Part shown: one piece after another, positions 14,634 through 23,207 of the stretch | Layout: each line of letters begins with the position of its first letter | How positions within the stretch are numbered: the stretch's first letter is position 1 | From: Bradyrhizobium iriomotense | GTDB taxonomy: Bacteria > Pseudomonadota > Alphaproteobacteria > Rhizobiales > Xanthobacteraceae | Assembly: GCF_018129405.1 (NCBI RefSeq) | Contig: NZ_JAFCLP010000003.1 | Coordinates: 1-64,000, forward strand | DNA: 64,000 bases | Direction of reading: 5' to 3' | Translations under genes and position numbers: made by a program | Notes under the pieces: generated by a model | Database searches by the model: none | Seen by the model: the letters and a program-made list of their open reading frames with translations, nothing else | What the model was told of the DNA's origin: nothing

Positions 14634-15452
14634 ATGACCAATCTCACCCCCACCGGCTTCCTCAGCATCGGAGGCGCCAGCCTCGAATACAAATGGCTCG
14701 CGCCGCAATCAGCCGACGCGCCGACCATCGTGATGCTGCATGAAGGCCTCGGCTCGGTCGGCCTCTGGGGCGATTTCCCAGAGAAGCTCCAGCAGGCGAC
14801 CGGCGCCGGCATCTTCGTCTATTCGCGTGCGGGCTACGGCCAGTCGAGCCCGGTCACGCTGCCGCGGCCGCTCGACTACATGCAGCGCGAGGCGCTCGAC
14901 GTGCTGCCGAAGCTGCTCGATGCGATTGGCTTCAAGCGTGGCCTGTTGCTCGGCCATTCCGACGGCGCCTCGATCGCGACGACCTATGCCGGTGCGCATC
15001 AGGATCATCGCCTGAGCGGCCTCGTGCTGATCGCGCCGCATTTCATCGTCGAGGACATCTCGGTGAAATCCATCGCCGCGATCAAGACAACCTTCGAGAC
15101 CACCGACCTGAAGGCAAAGCTCGCGCGCTGGCACAAGGATGTCGACAACGCCTTCTACGGCTGGAACGGCGCCTGGCTCGATCCGAAATTCCGCGACTGG
15201 GACATCTCGGAATATCTCGCCTACATCCGCGTTCCCGTCATGGTCCTGCAAGGTGCCGACGATCAATATGGGACATTGCGCCAGGTCGAAATTGCGCAGG
15301 AAGAGTGTTATTGTCCGGTCGATATTAAAGTCATTTCAGACGCGGGCCATTCCCCGCATCGTGAAGCGCCGGGGGCGACGCTTGACGCGATTGAGCAATT
15401 TGCAAAAGCGGCCCTGCGCGACGATCAGGGACTTCGGGGACGCGCCGCATGA
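14634..15452 (+). CDS. Alpha/beta-hydrolase in the box cluster
   Basis: A 272-residue alpha/beta-fold hydrolase. The nucleophile elbow is GHSDGAS (Ser near residue 103), the acid lies in LQGADDQYG and the catalytic His in SDAGHSPHRE. The oxyanion strand reads VMLHEGLGSVGLWGDFPEKL. The start at 14634 follows GGAAACGAG; upstream in-frame ATG at 14616 is within the repeat edge. Its place between the benzoate-CoA ligase and boxC suggests a thioesterase- or ring-opening-related side role (for example, releasing CoA from dead-end intermediates), but no substrate can be read from the sequence. Confidence 0.75.
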   Translation: MTNLTPTGFLSIGGASLEYKWLAPQSADAPTIVMLHEGLGSVGLWGDFPEKLQQATGAGIFVYSRAGYGQSSPVTLPRPLDYMQREALDVLPKLLDAIGFKRGLLLGHSDGASIATTYAGAHQDHRLSGLVLIAPHFIVEDISVKSIAAIKTTFETTDLKAKLARWHKDVDNAFYGWNGAWLDPKFRDWDISEYLAYIRVPVMVLQGADDQYGTLRQVEIAQEECYCPVDIKVISDAGHSPHREAPGATLDAIEQFAKAALRDDQGLRGRAA

Positions 15453-15470
15453 ACCTGCGGAGGCACATCT

Positions 15471-16007
15471 GTGAATGTGCCTTCACATGTGACCGGCCAA
15501 TTGCCGTGGCCGCGATGGGCTTATGTGCCGGGCGAGACCGGCGGGATCGACGCCGATTACGAGACGCTTCGTCTGGCCAAGGCGCTGGTGCCCTCGGCCT
15601 TCCGCGGCTATGTGCCGGTGCGGCATCCGGCGCTGCGTTACGGCCTCGCGCTCAACGACCGCGGCTATTTCTGGGAATCGCAGGAGGTGCTCGAAGCGGT
15701 GTGGGCCGCAGCGCCGCAAGGCGGCCGCGAGCGTATTCTGCTGCGCGCCTGCATCCATATCGCCAATGCGAATCTGCGGCTGCGGATGCAAAGGCTGCAT
15801 TCGGCCGCACGTCTGTTCGGCGATGCGCAGGCAGAGTTGCGGGCTTTGAGCGCGCGCAAGGCAGTGGCTGGCGGAGACGGCCTTGTCGAGAGCTTCCCGG
15901 TTTCCGCACTGACCGCGCTGCTCCAGGCCAAGCTCGGCCGTCCCCAGCTCTCCAAGGCGGACTGGATTGCGCTTGGCGCCATCGTGCGGTCCCAGCCATC
16001 TACATGA
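15471..16007 (+). CDS. DUF309-like protein in the box cluster
   Basis: A 178-residue soluble protein. The central part (NDRGYFWESQEVLEAVWAAA, then ERILLRACIHIANANLRLRM) resembles the DUF309 helical domain, in which a conserved Glu-rich motif and a His-x-x-Asn pair sit in a helical bundle. It starts at a GTG preceded by GGAGG at good spacing, 18 bp after the hydrolase gene, so the two are probably one operon. Its TGA lies inside the putative BoxR site before boxC. Function unknown; the location suggests an accessory role in benzoyl-CoA metabolism. Confidence 0.7.
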   Translation: MNVPSHVTGQLPWPRWAYVPGETGGIDADYETLRLAKALVPSAFRGYVPVRHPALRYGLALNDRGYFWESQEVLEAVWAAAPQGGRERILLRACIHIANANLRLRMQRLHSAARLFGDAQAELRALSARKAVAGGDGLVESFPVSALTALLQAKLGRPQLSKADWIALGAIVRSQPST

Positions 16008-16018
16008 AACAAAGTGCA
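16005..16018 (+). promoter_or_regulatory. Putative BoxR operator 1 before boxC
   Basis: TGAA-ACAAAG-TGCA shares the spacer and right half with the exact TGCA-N6-TGCA site at 2109. It begins at the stop codon of the DUF309 gene, about 100 bp before boxC. Confidence 0.5.
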
Positions 16019-16055
16019 TGCGAGCGCTGTTAAGGGCTAGACGTCCTCCAAAAGA

Positions 16056-16069
16056 TGCACTATTGTGCA
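16056..16069. promoter_or_regulatory. Putative BoxR operator 2 before boxC
   Basis: TGCA-CTATTG-TGCA is an exact TGCA-N6-TGCA motif, and the flanks make a perfect 7-bp inverted repeat (AGATGCA/TGCATCT). On the opposite strand the spacer reads CAATAG, close to ACAAAG and ACATAG of the other sites. It lies 47 bp before the boxC start, a repressor-like position. Confidence 0.6.
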
Positions 16070-16115
16070 TCTAAAGGTAAACGCCAGAATACATAATCAA
16101 GCTCAAGGGTGGCCC

Positions 16116-17804
16116 ATGGCCGGGGAAGATCGGCGCCTCGCAGGCGGCGCGACATTCATCGATTTCCAGACCGAACCGTCCCGCTACAAGCACTGGAAGC
16201 TCGCGGTCGATGGCGATGTTGCGACGCTGACCATGGATGTCGACGAGAATGGCGGCCTGTTCGAGGGCTACCTGCTCAAGCTCAATTCCTACGACCTCGG
16301 CGTCGACATCGAGCTTGCCGATGCGATCCAGCGCCTGCGCTTCGAGCATCCCGAGGTGAAGGTCGTGGTGATGCGCTCGGCCAAGAACCGCGTGTTCTGC
16401 GCCGGCGCCAACATCCGCATGCTCGCGGGCTCCACCCACGCCCACAAGGTGAACTTCTGCAAGTTCACCAACGAGACCCGCAACGGCATGGAAGACTCGT
16501 CGGAGAATTCCGGCCAGCGCTTCATCACTGTAGTGAACGGCTCGGCCGCCGGCGGCGGCTACGAGCTGGCGCTCGCGACCGACCACATCATCCTCGCCGA
16601 CGATGGCTCGTCGGCTGTCGCCTTGCCTGAAGTGCCGCTGCTCGCGGTGCTGCCGGGCACCGGCGGCCTCACCCGCGTCGTCGACAAACGCAAGGTGCGC
16701 CGCGACCACGCCGACTTCTTCTGCACCATCGAGGAAGGCGTGAAGGGCAAGCGCGCCGTGCAGTGGCGTCTCGTCGACGAGATCGCGCCGAACTCGAAGC
16801 TGGAAGGCAAGATCGCCGAGCGCGCCAAAGAGTTCGCTGCGGCCTCGAAGCGCAAGGGCAGCGGCAAGGGCATCGCGCTGACGCCGCTCAAGCGCGTGAT
16901 CGGCGAGACCAGCATCCATTACGGCTTCGTCACCGTCGATCTTGACCGCGCCGCGCGCATCGCCACCATCTCGATCAAGGCCCCCGAGGCTGCGCCGCCC
17001 GCCGACATCGACGGCATGATGGCGCAGGGCGCTGCGTTCTGGCCGCTCCAGGTCGCGCGCGAGCTCGACGATGCCATCCTGCATTTGCGCATCAACGAGC
17101 TCGAGATCGCGATGCTGGTGTTCAAGAGCCATGGCGACCGCGCCCATGTGCTCGCCAGCGACGCGTTCCTCGAAGTGAACAAGGCGCACTGGCTGGTCAA
17201 CGAGATCAGGCATTACTGGAAGCGTGTGCTCAAGCGCATCGACGTCACCTCGCGTACGCTGGTGACGCTGGTCGAGCCGGGCTCCTGCTTTGCCGGCACG
17301 CTGGCCGAGCTCGTGTTTGCCGCCGACCGCTCCTACATGCTGATCGGCACGCGCCAGGGCGACAACCGCCCGCCGCCATCGATCGAGCTGTCCGCCATGA
17401 ACTTCGGCCCGTACCCGATGAGCCACGGACTGACACGGCTGGAATCGCGCTTCCAGGCCGATCCGTCCGACGTGGAGCGCGCCGAAGCAACGCTCGGCAC
17501 CAGCCTCGATGCCGAGCAGGCAGAAGAGCTCGGCCTCGTCACCTTCGCGCTCGACGACATCGACTGGGACGACGAGGTCCGCGTGTTCCTGGAGGAGCGC
17601 GCCAGCTTCTCGCCCGACAGTCTCACCGGCATGGAAGCGAGCCTCCGCTTCGTCGGCCCCGAGACGATGGAGTCAAAGATCTTCGCGCGCCTCACCGCCT
17701 GGCAGAACTGGATCTTCCAGCGCCCCAACGCGGTCGGCGAGGAAGGCGCGCTGCGCCGCTACGGCAGCGGCCAGAAGCCGAAATTCGATATGACGCGGGT
17801 TTAA
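16116..17804 (+). CDS. boxC: Benzoyl-CoA-dihydrodiol lyase (BoxC)
   Basis: A 562-residue lyase of the enoyl-CoA hydratase superfamily, close to the known BoxC length. It opens the ring of 2,3-epoxybenzoyl-CoA, yielding 3,4-dehydroadipyl-CoA semialdehyde and formate. Visible blocks are VVVMRSAKNRVFCAGANIRM and FITVVNGSAAGGGYELALAT (the crotonase oxyanion regions) in the first half, and a second, degenerate crotonase-like half around 340-470. The start at 16116 follows AAGGGTGG; the ATG at 16065 overlaps the operator. boxB follows 13 bp downstream. Confidence 0.92.
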   Translation: MAGEDRRLAGGATFIDFQTEPSRYKHWKLAVDGDVATLTMDVDENGGLFEGYLLKLNSYDLGVDIELADAIQRLRFEHPEVKVVVMRSAKNRVFCAGANIRMLAGSTHAHKVNFCKFTNETRNGMEDSSENSGQRFITVVNGSAAGGGYELALATDHIILADDGSSAVALPEVPLLAVLPGTGGLTRVVDKRKVRRDHADFFCTIEEGVKGKRAVQWRLVDEIAPNSKLEGKIAERAKEFAAASKRKGSGKGIALTPLKRVIGETSIHYGFVTVDLDRAARIATISIKAPEAAPPADIDGMMAQGAAFWPLQVARELDDAILHLRINELEIAMLVFKSHGDRAHVLASDAFLEVNKAHWLVNEIRHYWKRVLKRIDVTSRTLVTLVEPGSCFAGTLAELVFAADRSYMLIGTRQGDNRPPPSIELSAMNFGPYPMSHGLTRLESRFQADPSDVERAEATLGTSLDAEQAEELGLVTFALDDIDWDDEVRVFLEERASFSPDSLTGMEASLRFVGPETMESKIFARLTAWQNWIFQRPNAVGEEGALRRYGSGQKPKFDMTRV

Positions 17805-17817
17805 GGAGAGCACGGCC

Positions 17818-19269
17818 ATGAACATGAACATCATGAACGTCGACTACTCGACCAAGATTCCCAACAACGTGAATCTCGCCGAAGACCGCCAGGTGCTGAA
17901 GGCGTTGGAAGGCTGGCATCCCGGCTATATGGACTGGTGGAGCGACATGGGGCCGGAAGGCTTCCAGGAATCGCTGGTCTATTTGCGCACCGCTTACTCC
18001 GTCGATCCGCGCGGCTGGGCCAAGTTCGACTATGTCCGCATGCCCGAATATCGCTGGGGCATCCTCCTTGCTCCTCAGGAAGAAAATCGCGTCGTTCCCT
18101 TCGGCGAGCATTATGGCGAGCCTGCCTGGCAGGAAGTCCCCGGCGAGCATCGCGCCATGCTGCGCCGCCTGATCGTGATCCAGGGCGACACCGAGCCCGC
18201 TTCGGTCGAGCAGCAGCGCCATCTCGGCAAGACCGCGCCCTCGCTCTACGACATGCGCAATCTGTTCCAGGTCAATGTCGAGGAAGGCCGTCATCTCTGG
18301 GCGATGGTCTACCTGCTGCAAAAGTATTTTGGCCGCGACGGCCGTGAAGAAGCGGATGATTTGCTGCGCCGCCGCTCCGGCGATGCCGACGCGCCGCGCA
18401 TGCTCGGCGCCTTCAACGAGGCGACGCCGGACTGGCTGTCCTTCTTCATGTTCACCTACTTCACCGACCGCGACGGCAAGATGCAGCTGCACTCGCTGGC
18501 GCAGTCGGGCTTCGATCCCCTGTCGCGCACCTGCCGCTTCATGCTGACCGAGGAAGCGCACCACATGTTCGTCGGCGAGACCGGCATCACCCGCGTCGTG
18601 CAGCGCACCTGCGATGCGATGAAGGCGGCCGGCATCACCGATCCCACCAACATCGCGAAGGTCCGTGCGCTCGGTGTGATCGATCTGCCGACCATCCAGA
18701 AGAAGCTGAACCTGCACTATACGCTGTCGCTCGACCTGTTCGGCTCGGAGGTCTCGACCAATGCGGCCAACGCCTTCAACGCCGGAATCAAGGGGCGCTA
18801 TCACGAGACCCAGATCGAGGACGATCATCAGCTCAAGAACTCCACCTATCCGGTGCTCAAGCTGATCAACGGCGAGGTCAAGCTGGTCGACGAGCCGGCG
18901 CTCACCGCGCTCAACATGCGCCTGCGCGACGATTACAGCCAGGATTGCGTCAAGGGCATGCTGCGCTGGAACAAGGTGATCTCGACCGCCGGCTACGACT
19001 TCAAGCTGACGCTGCCCAATGTCGCCTTCCACCGCCACATCGGTGAGTTCAAGGACGTGCATGCCACGCCCGACGGCATTTTGATCGACGATGCCACTTG
19101 GGCCAGGCGCAAGGACGAATGGCTGCCTTCGACGGCCGACGGCGACTTCATCACCTCCTTGATGCAGCCCGTCACCGAAATCGGCCAGTTCGCCTCCTGG
19201 ATCTCGCCGCCGAAGGTTGGCATCGACAACAAGCCGGGCGATTTCGAATACGTGAAGATCGAGTCGTGA
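17818..19269 (+). CDS. boxB: Benzoyl-CoA 2,3-epoxidase, oxygenase component (BoxB)
   Basis: A 483-residue class I di-iron epoxidase that inserts oxygen into benzoyl-CoA. The iron-ligand pattern is visible as VNVEEGRHLW near residue 150 and FMLTEEAHHMFVGE near 245, each an E-x2-H pair, with a further Glu in the IVIQGDTEPAS region near 120. The ribosome site AAGGAGAG precedes the first ATG; the repeated MNMNIMN leaves two alternative starts. BoxB needs electrons from the reductase BoxA, but no iron-sulfur reductase gene is present in this window. A family C-type repeat follows and probably ends the transcript. Confidence 0.92.
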   Translation: MNMNIMNVDYSTKIPNNVNLAEDRQVLKALEGWHPGYMDWWSDMGPEGFQESLVYLRTAYSVDPRGWAKFDYVRMPEYRWGILLAPQEENRVVPFGEHYGEPAWQEVPGEHRAMLRRLIVIQGDTEPASVEQQRHLGKTAPSLYDMRNLFQVNVEEGRHLWAMVYLLQKYFGRDGREEADDLLRRRSGDADAPRMLGAFNEATPDWLSFFMFTYFTDRDGKMQLHSLAQSGFDPLSRTCRFMLTEEAHHMFVGETGITRVVQRTCDAMKAAGITDPTNIAKVRALGVIDLPTIQKKLNLHYTLSLDLFGSEVSTNAANAFNAGIKGRYHETQIEDDHQLKNSTYPVLKLINGEVKLVDEPALTALNMRLRDDYSQDCVKGMLRWNKVISTAGYDFKLTLPNVAFHRHIGEFKDVHATPDGILIDDATWARRKDEWLPSTADGDFITSLMQPVTEIGQFASWISPPKVGIDNKPGDFEYVKIES

Positions 19270-19283
19270 GGGGCCTCATACTC

Positions 19284-19477
19284 AACTGTCGTCCCGGACA
19301 AGCAAACGCCTGGCGACGCATAGCGTTGCCAGGCGTTTGTGCAGATCCGGGACCCATAACCCCAGGGAGAGGTCGTGGCGCGAGCAGGCAACCACGAGTC
19401 TTCGCCAAATTAAGTCCTGTGGTTATGGGTCCCGGATCTACGCGCGCTTAAGGCGCGCTTGTCCGGGACGACACTGA
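19284..19477. repeat. Dispersed repeat, family C copy 2 (long variant)
   Basis: Outer arms TGTCGTCCCGGACAAGC and GCTTGTCCGGGACGACA, with an inner CCTGGCGACGCATAGCGTTG arm and the shared TCTTCGCCAAA and GGTTATGGGTCCCGG blocks. It lies between the convergent boxB and SDR genes. Confidence 0.7.
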
Positions 19478-19531
19478 ATATGAGGTGAGGGCGTCGCGTC
19501 TATCGCTCGCTCTCCTAGTCCCCCGGTTCGC

Positions 19532-20332
19532 CTACCCCGCAATCTCCAGCCCGGCATTCGCGTACACCACGCCGCCGTCGACGGCGATGGTGTTGCCGAC
19601 CACGTAGTCGCCGGCGCGCGAGGCGAGATAGATTGCGACTCCCGCCATATCCTCGTCGCTTCCGATCCGCCGCGCCGGAATGCGCTTTGCGACCTCGTCC
19701 GCGTGGTCGCGCGCGGCGCGGTTCATGTCGGACTTGAACGCGCCCGGCGCGATCGCGGTGACGTTGATGTTGTCCTTGACCAGCTTCGTCGCCATGCGCC
19801 GTGTCAGATGGATCACGGCGGCCTTGCTGGCGGCGTAGGAATAGGTCTCGCTCGGATTGACGAAGATGCCGTCGACCGAGGCGATGTTGATCACCTTCGC
19901 CGGACGTTCTGCGCTGGCTGCCGCGCGGAGCGGCTTTGCCAGCGCCTTGGTCAGGAAGAACAGCGACTTGACGTTGAGGTCCATCACCTTGTCCCAGCCG
20001 CTCTCCGGGAATTCGTCGAACTCCGCGCCCCAGGCCGCTCCGGCATTGTTGACGAGGATGTCGAGCTTCGGCTCCAGCTTGATGATTTCGCCGGCGAGCC
20101 TGTTGCAGCCTTCGACGGTGGAGATGTCGATCGGCAGCGCGATGCATTCGCCGTCATATTGCGCGGTGAGCTCTTGCGCGGTCGCCTCGCACGGTCCGGC
20201 CTTGCGCGCGGTGATGTAGACCTTCGCAGCGCCGGCGCTGAGGAATCCCGCCGCGATCATCTTGCCGATGCCGCGCGAGCCGCCGGTCACGAGCGCGATG
20301 CGGCCTTTGAGCGAGAACAGATCGTCGAACAT
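19532..20332 (-). CDS. Short-chain dehydrogenase/reductase
   Basis: A 266-residue classical SDR. The NADP(H)-binding turn is TGGSRGIGK near residue 17, NNAGAAWG near 95, the catalytic Ser lies in INIASVDG, and Tyr-x3-Lys is YSYAASK near 170. TDR-type basic residues after the glycine motif (ITARKAG) favour NADP. The sequence resembles the RhlG/FabG branch. It is leftward and convergent with boxB, so it is probably not part of the box operon. Substrate unknown. Confidence 0.82.
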   Translation of the reverse strand: MFDDLFSLKGRIALVTGGSRGIGKMIAAGFLSAGAAKVYITARKAGPCEATAQELTAQYDGECIALPIDISTVEGCNRLAGEIIKLEPKLDILVNNAGAAWGAEFDEFPESGWDKVMDLNVKSLFFLTKALAKPLRAAASAERPAKVINIASVDGIFVNPSETYSYAASKAAVIHLTRRMATKLVKDNINVTAIAPGAFKSDMNRAARDHADEVAKRIPARRIGSDEDMAGVAIYLASRAGDYVVGNTIAVDGGVVYANAGLEIAG

Positions 20333-20439
20333 GGTACCTCCCTTGGTTGGCGCCCGTTGTGGGCGGGGCGGAGAGGGGAGTCAAGGAAGGCGCTGCGATG
20401 GGATGCGAGTGTATAGCGACAGCGGTCCAACAAACTCGG

Positions 20440-20572
20440 TGTCGTCCCGGCGGAGGCCGGGACCCATAACCCCAGGGAGATGTTTGGCGAAGGCTGGTCG
20501 TTCGGGATTGATACTGATCGCAATCGAAAAATCACGCGGTATGGGTCCCGGCCTTCGCCGGGACGACAGCGG
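20440..20572. repeat. Dispersed repeat, family C copy 3
   Basis: Arms GTGTCGTCCCGGCGGAGGCC and its complement around 20555, with CCATAACCCCAGGGAG and TGGCGAAGGCTGGTCG blocks. It lies between two leftward genes. Confidence 0.7.
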
Positions 20573-20584
20573 AGATTGGAGTAG

Positions 20585-21643
20585 CTACGCCGCGGCGATC
20601 CGGCGGAAACCGTTCCACATCGCCGTTGCCGCGCCCGAGGTCAGCACCGGCAAAATCCGCGTGTCCTGGTAATTGCCGTTGAGCGAGACGCGCGGCAGTG
20701 CGGTCATGTGGCCGGCGTTCTCGGCGAACAGCATGCCGGGCCGCGTCGTCACCGCGGTCTTGAATCCGGCGGAGGCGGCAAGGCTGAATTCGCGCTCGCC
20801 CGCGGCATCGCGGTCGCCATAGGGATAGGCGAAATGCAGCACGGGACGCTCCAGCGCCTGCTCGATCCGCGTGCGGCTCACGGCCATCTCCTGTGCGGCG
20901 ATCTCCTCGCTCTGCCTCGCGAGATTGCAATGGCTGACGGTATGGGCCCCGATCGTGACGAGCGGATCGGCGGCAAAAGACTTCATCTCGTCCCAGGACA
21001 GGCAGAGGCCGCGGCACAGCGCTTCCATGTCGACGCCATGTCGGGTGCAGAGCGCTGCGATCTCGCGCGCCAGATCATGTTCGCCGGGCAGCGAGCGCAG
21101 CCAATCGTGCAGGCGGTCGAACGCCGTCTGCTTTGCAGCCGGCGTCGTCGCATCGAGCCGTAGCGCGGAATTGCCGATTCTCACCTCGATCTGCTCGGCC
21201 TTGGCGATCACGGCCTCCAGCGCCGTCCACCACAGCCGCCCGATGCCTTCTGCGAAATCGCTGGCGACATAGACCGCCAAAGGCGCGTCAAATTCGCGCA
21301 GCACCGGCAGCGCATAGTCCAGATTGTCGCGATAGCCGTCGTCGAGCGTGAAGGCGGCGAAGCGGCGGTCGAACCGGCCCTGCGCCAGCCGCTCATGCAG
21401 CTCGTCCATGCTGACGATGTCGATGTCGCGCGTGCGCAGATGGCTCAGCGTCGCGCGGAGGAACTCGGGGGTGACCTCGAGATGCCGGTTCGGCTGGAAC
21501 GCGTCGTCGCGGGCCGGCCGCACGTGATGCAACATGAAAATGGCGCCGACGCCCGAGAGCAGCGGACGCAGCAGATGATGCGCACCACTGAAGTAGAGTG
21601 CCCCCAGCCCGGCGCGGATGACGTTGTTGCGGAGTTGTTTCAT
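20585..21643 (-). CDS. Polysaccharide deacetylase family protein (NodB homology)
   Basis: A 352-residue protein with a NodB-type deacetylase domain. The metal-binding Asp-Asp motif is TLDDGYRDN near residue 105, the H-x3-H pair appears as GAHTVSHCN near 238, and the conserved ARP/FAYPYGDRD block follows near 278. The start at 21643 (MKQLRNNVIRAGL) is chosen over upstream codons because the protein then begins with the domain-proximal region and a short hydrophobic stretch (LGALYFSGAHHLL). It may deacetylate a surface polysaccharide; the family also includes rhizobial exopolysaccharide enzymes. It is divergent from the OmpA-like gene. Confidence 0.8.
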   Translation of the reverse strand: MKQLRNNVIRAGLGALYFSGAHHLLRPLLSGVGAIFMLHHVRPARDDAFQPNRHLEVTPEFLRATLSHLRTRDIDIVSMDELHERLAQGRFDRRFAAFTLDDGYRDNLDYALPVLREFDAPLAVYVASDFAEGIGRLWWTALEAVIAKAEQIEVRIGNSALRLDATTPAAKQTAFDRLHDWLRSLPGEHDLAREIAALCTRHGVDMEALCRGLCLSWDEMKSFAADPLVTIGAHTVSHCNLARQSEEIAAQEMAVSRTRIEQALERPVLHFAYPYGDRDAAGEREFSLAASAGFKTAVTTRPGMLFAENAGHMTALPRVSLNGNYQDTRILPVLTSGAATAMWNGFRRIAAA

Positions 21644-21810
21644 TGCAGGCTGGCGGACCCCCGGGCATTCCGCCCTCGACTCTAAGGAAGGACCCTTGAA
21701 GAAAAAGTTATTCCAATTGTCCACGCAGGGCCTTCGGAATGGCGCCATTTCCGGTTTGACAGCCCGCCAAGGGTTTGTTTTGTCTCCGGTTCCAGAGTTC
21801 GGGTCGTCGA

Positions 21811-23205
21811 ATGCAGAAGCTTTTCAGGTGGGCCAGCAAATGGTGGCCGGGGCTCATCCCCCTGGCCGTCATGTGGGGATTTGCGGCCTGGAATAATACC
21901 GTGCCGGTCGAGGCGGATTTGTCCGCCCGCAGCTCGGCGGCGCTAAAGGATACCGTTCTGGACAAGACCCGGATCGCGGTGGACGGCCGCGACGTCAGCC
22001 TCGCCGCGGACGCCTTTTCCGAGGAGGGTCGTCGCGACGCGGTGATGGCGGTCGAGCTGGTCCCGGGCGTGCGCCTGGTCGACGACCGGACCCGCCTCGT
22101 TCCCGAGGCAAAACCCTTCGTCTGGAACGCCGAGCGCGACGTGGTGCGGGTGACGCTGTCCGGTTCCGCCCCCCTGCCGTCGATGAAGGCCCGCCTGACC
22201 GAGGCGGCGCGCAAGGAGGTCGGGGGCGTCGAGGTGGCCGATCAGATGGGTCTTGCGCGCGGCGCGCCGCCGCGCTTCGAGGCTGCCGCAATGCTGCTGC
22301 TCGACCAGATCGGCAAGCTCAAGGACGGCAAGATCACGATATCAGACACCAAGGTCAATCTGTCGGGCATGGCGCGTGAGCTCGGCGGTCGCGAGGCGAT
22401 CGCGGCCGCGCTGAAGAATTTGCCCGAGGGGTTCTCGATCGCCGCCAACGAGATCAAGGCACCGCCCTACATCTTCCAGGCCTACAAGGATCCGGTCGCC
22501 GCGACCGTGACGCTGACCGGCTACGTCCCCGACAACAATGTCCACGCGGCGATTGCCACCAGTGCGTCGCGAAAGTTCTTCGGCGAAAAGGTCGTCGACA
22601 ATCTCAAGGCCAGCATCGGCGCACCCGCCTCCTTCAATCCCGCCGTGGTCGCAGCGCTCGGGGCCCTGTCGCGGCTGTCGACCGGCACGCTCGTCGTCTC
22701 CGACCGCGAGGTGAAGCTGTCGGGCGATGCGCTCTATGAAGGCGCCGCCAACGACATTCGCGCAGGCCTCGGCAAGGATTTTCCAAAGACCTGGCAATAT
22801 AAGCCGGAGATCACGGTGAAGCCGGCGCCGGGCCCGGTCGACGGCACGGTCTGCCAGCAATTGTTCTCCGAGCTTCTGGGCAAGGGCAAGATCCGCTTCG
22901 CGGCCAAGCGCGCCGACATCGATCCGGACTCCGCCGGCATCCTCGATCACCTGATCGAGACGGCGCTGCGCTGCCCTAACGCCAATATCGAGGTCGCGGG
23001 CCACACCGATGCCGACGGTGAGGATTCCTTCAACCAGGCGCTGTCCGAGAAGCGGGCGCAGGCGGTGATCGACTACCTGGTCAAGGCCGGCCTGCCCGCC
23101 AGCCGCTTCAGCGCGGTCGGCTATGGCGCAACGCAGCCCGTCGCCGGCAACGACACCGACGACGGCAAGGCCCAGAACCGCCGCATCGAATTTCTGGTGA
23201 GGTGA
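21811..23205 (+). CDS. OmpA-family peptidoglycan-associated protein with BON-like repeats
   Basis: A 464-residue envelope protein. Residues about 12-30 (WPGLIPLAVMWGFAAW) form one membrane segment. The periplasmic part carries repeated BON-like blocks (beginning near 35, 165 and 255; each with a strand-helix pattern containing VTLTGYVPD or VKLSGDALY). The C-terminus (about 340-464) is an OmpA domain with the peptidoglycan-binding IEVAGHTDADGEDSFNQALS motif and NRRIEF end. This layout recalls mycobacterial ArfA/OmpATb. It overlaps the next small membrane-protein gene's possible GTG start, so the two are probably an operon. Confidence 0.78.
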   Translation: MQKLFRWASKWWPGLIPLAVMWGFAAWNNTVPVEADLSARSSAALKDTVLDKTRIAVDGRDVSLAADAFSEEGRRDAVMAVELVPGVRLVDDRTRLVPEAKPFVWNAERDVVRVTLSGSAPLPSMKARLTEAARKEVGGVEVADQMGLARGAPPRFEAAAMLLLDQIGKLKDGKITISDTKVNLSGMARELGGREAIAAALKNLPEGFSIAANEIKAPPYIFQAYKDPVAATVTLTGYVPDNNVHAAIATSASRKFFGEKVVDNLKASIGAPASFNPAVVAALGALSRLSTGTLVVSDREVKLSGDALYEGAANDIRAGLGKDFPKTWQYKPEITVKPAPGPVDGTVCQQLFSELLGKGKIRFAAKRADIDPDSAGILDHLIETALRCPNANIEVAGHTDADGEDSFNQALSEKRAQAVIDYLVKAGLPASRFSAVGYGATQPVAGNDTDDGKAQNRRIEFLVR

Positions 23206-23207
23206 CG

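Noticed and set aside
16071-17426. 451-codon leftward frame opposite boxC
   Set aside because: Antisense shadow of boxC produced by GC bias; no domain can be recognised and it lacks an independent ribosome site. The same holds for the long leftward frames opposite boxB (17692-19062) and xylA/xylB (57522-60308).
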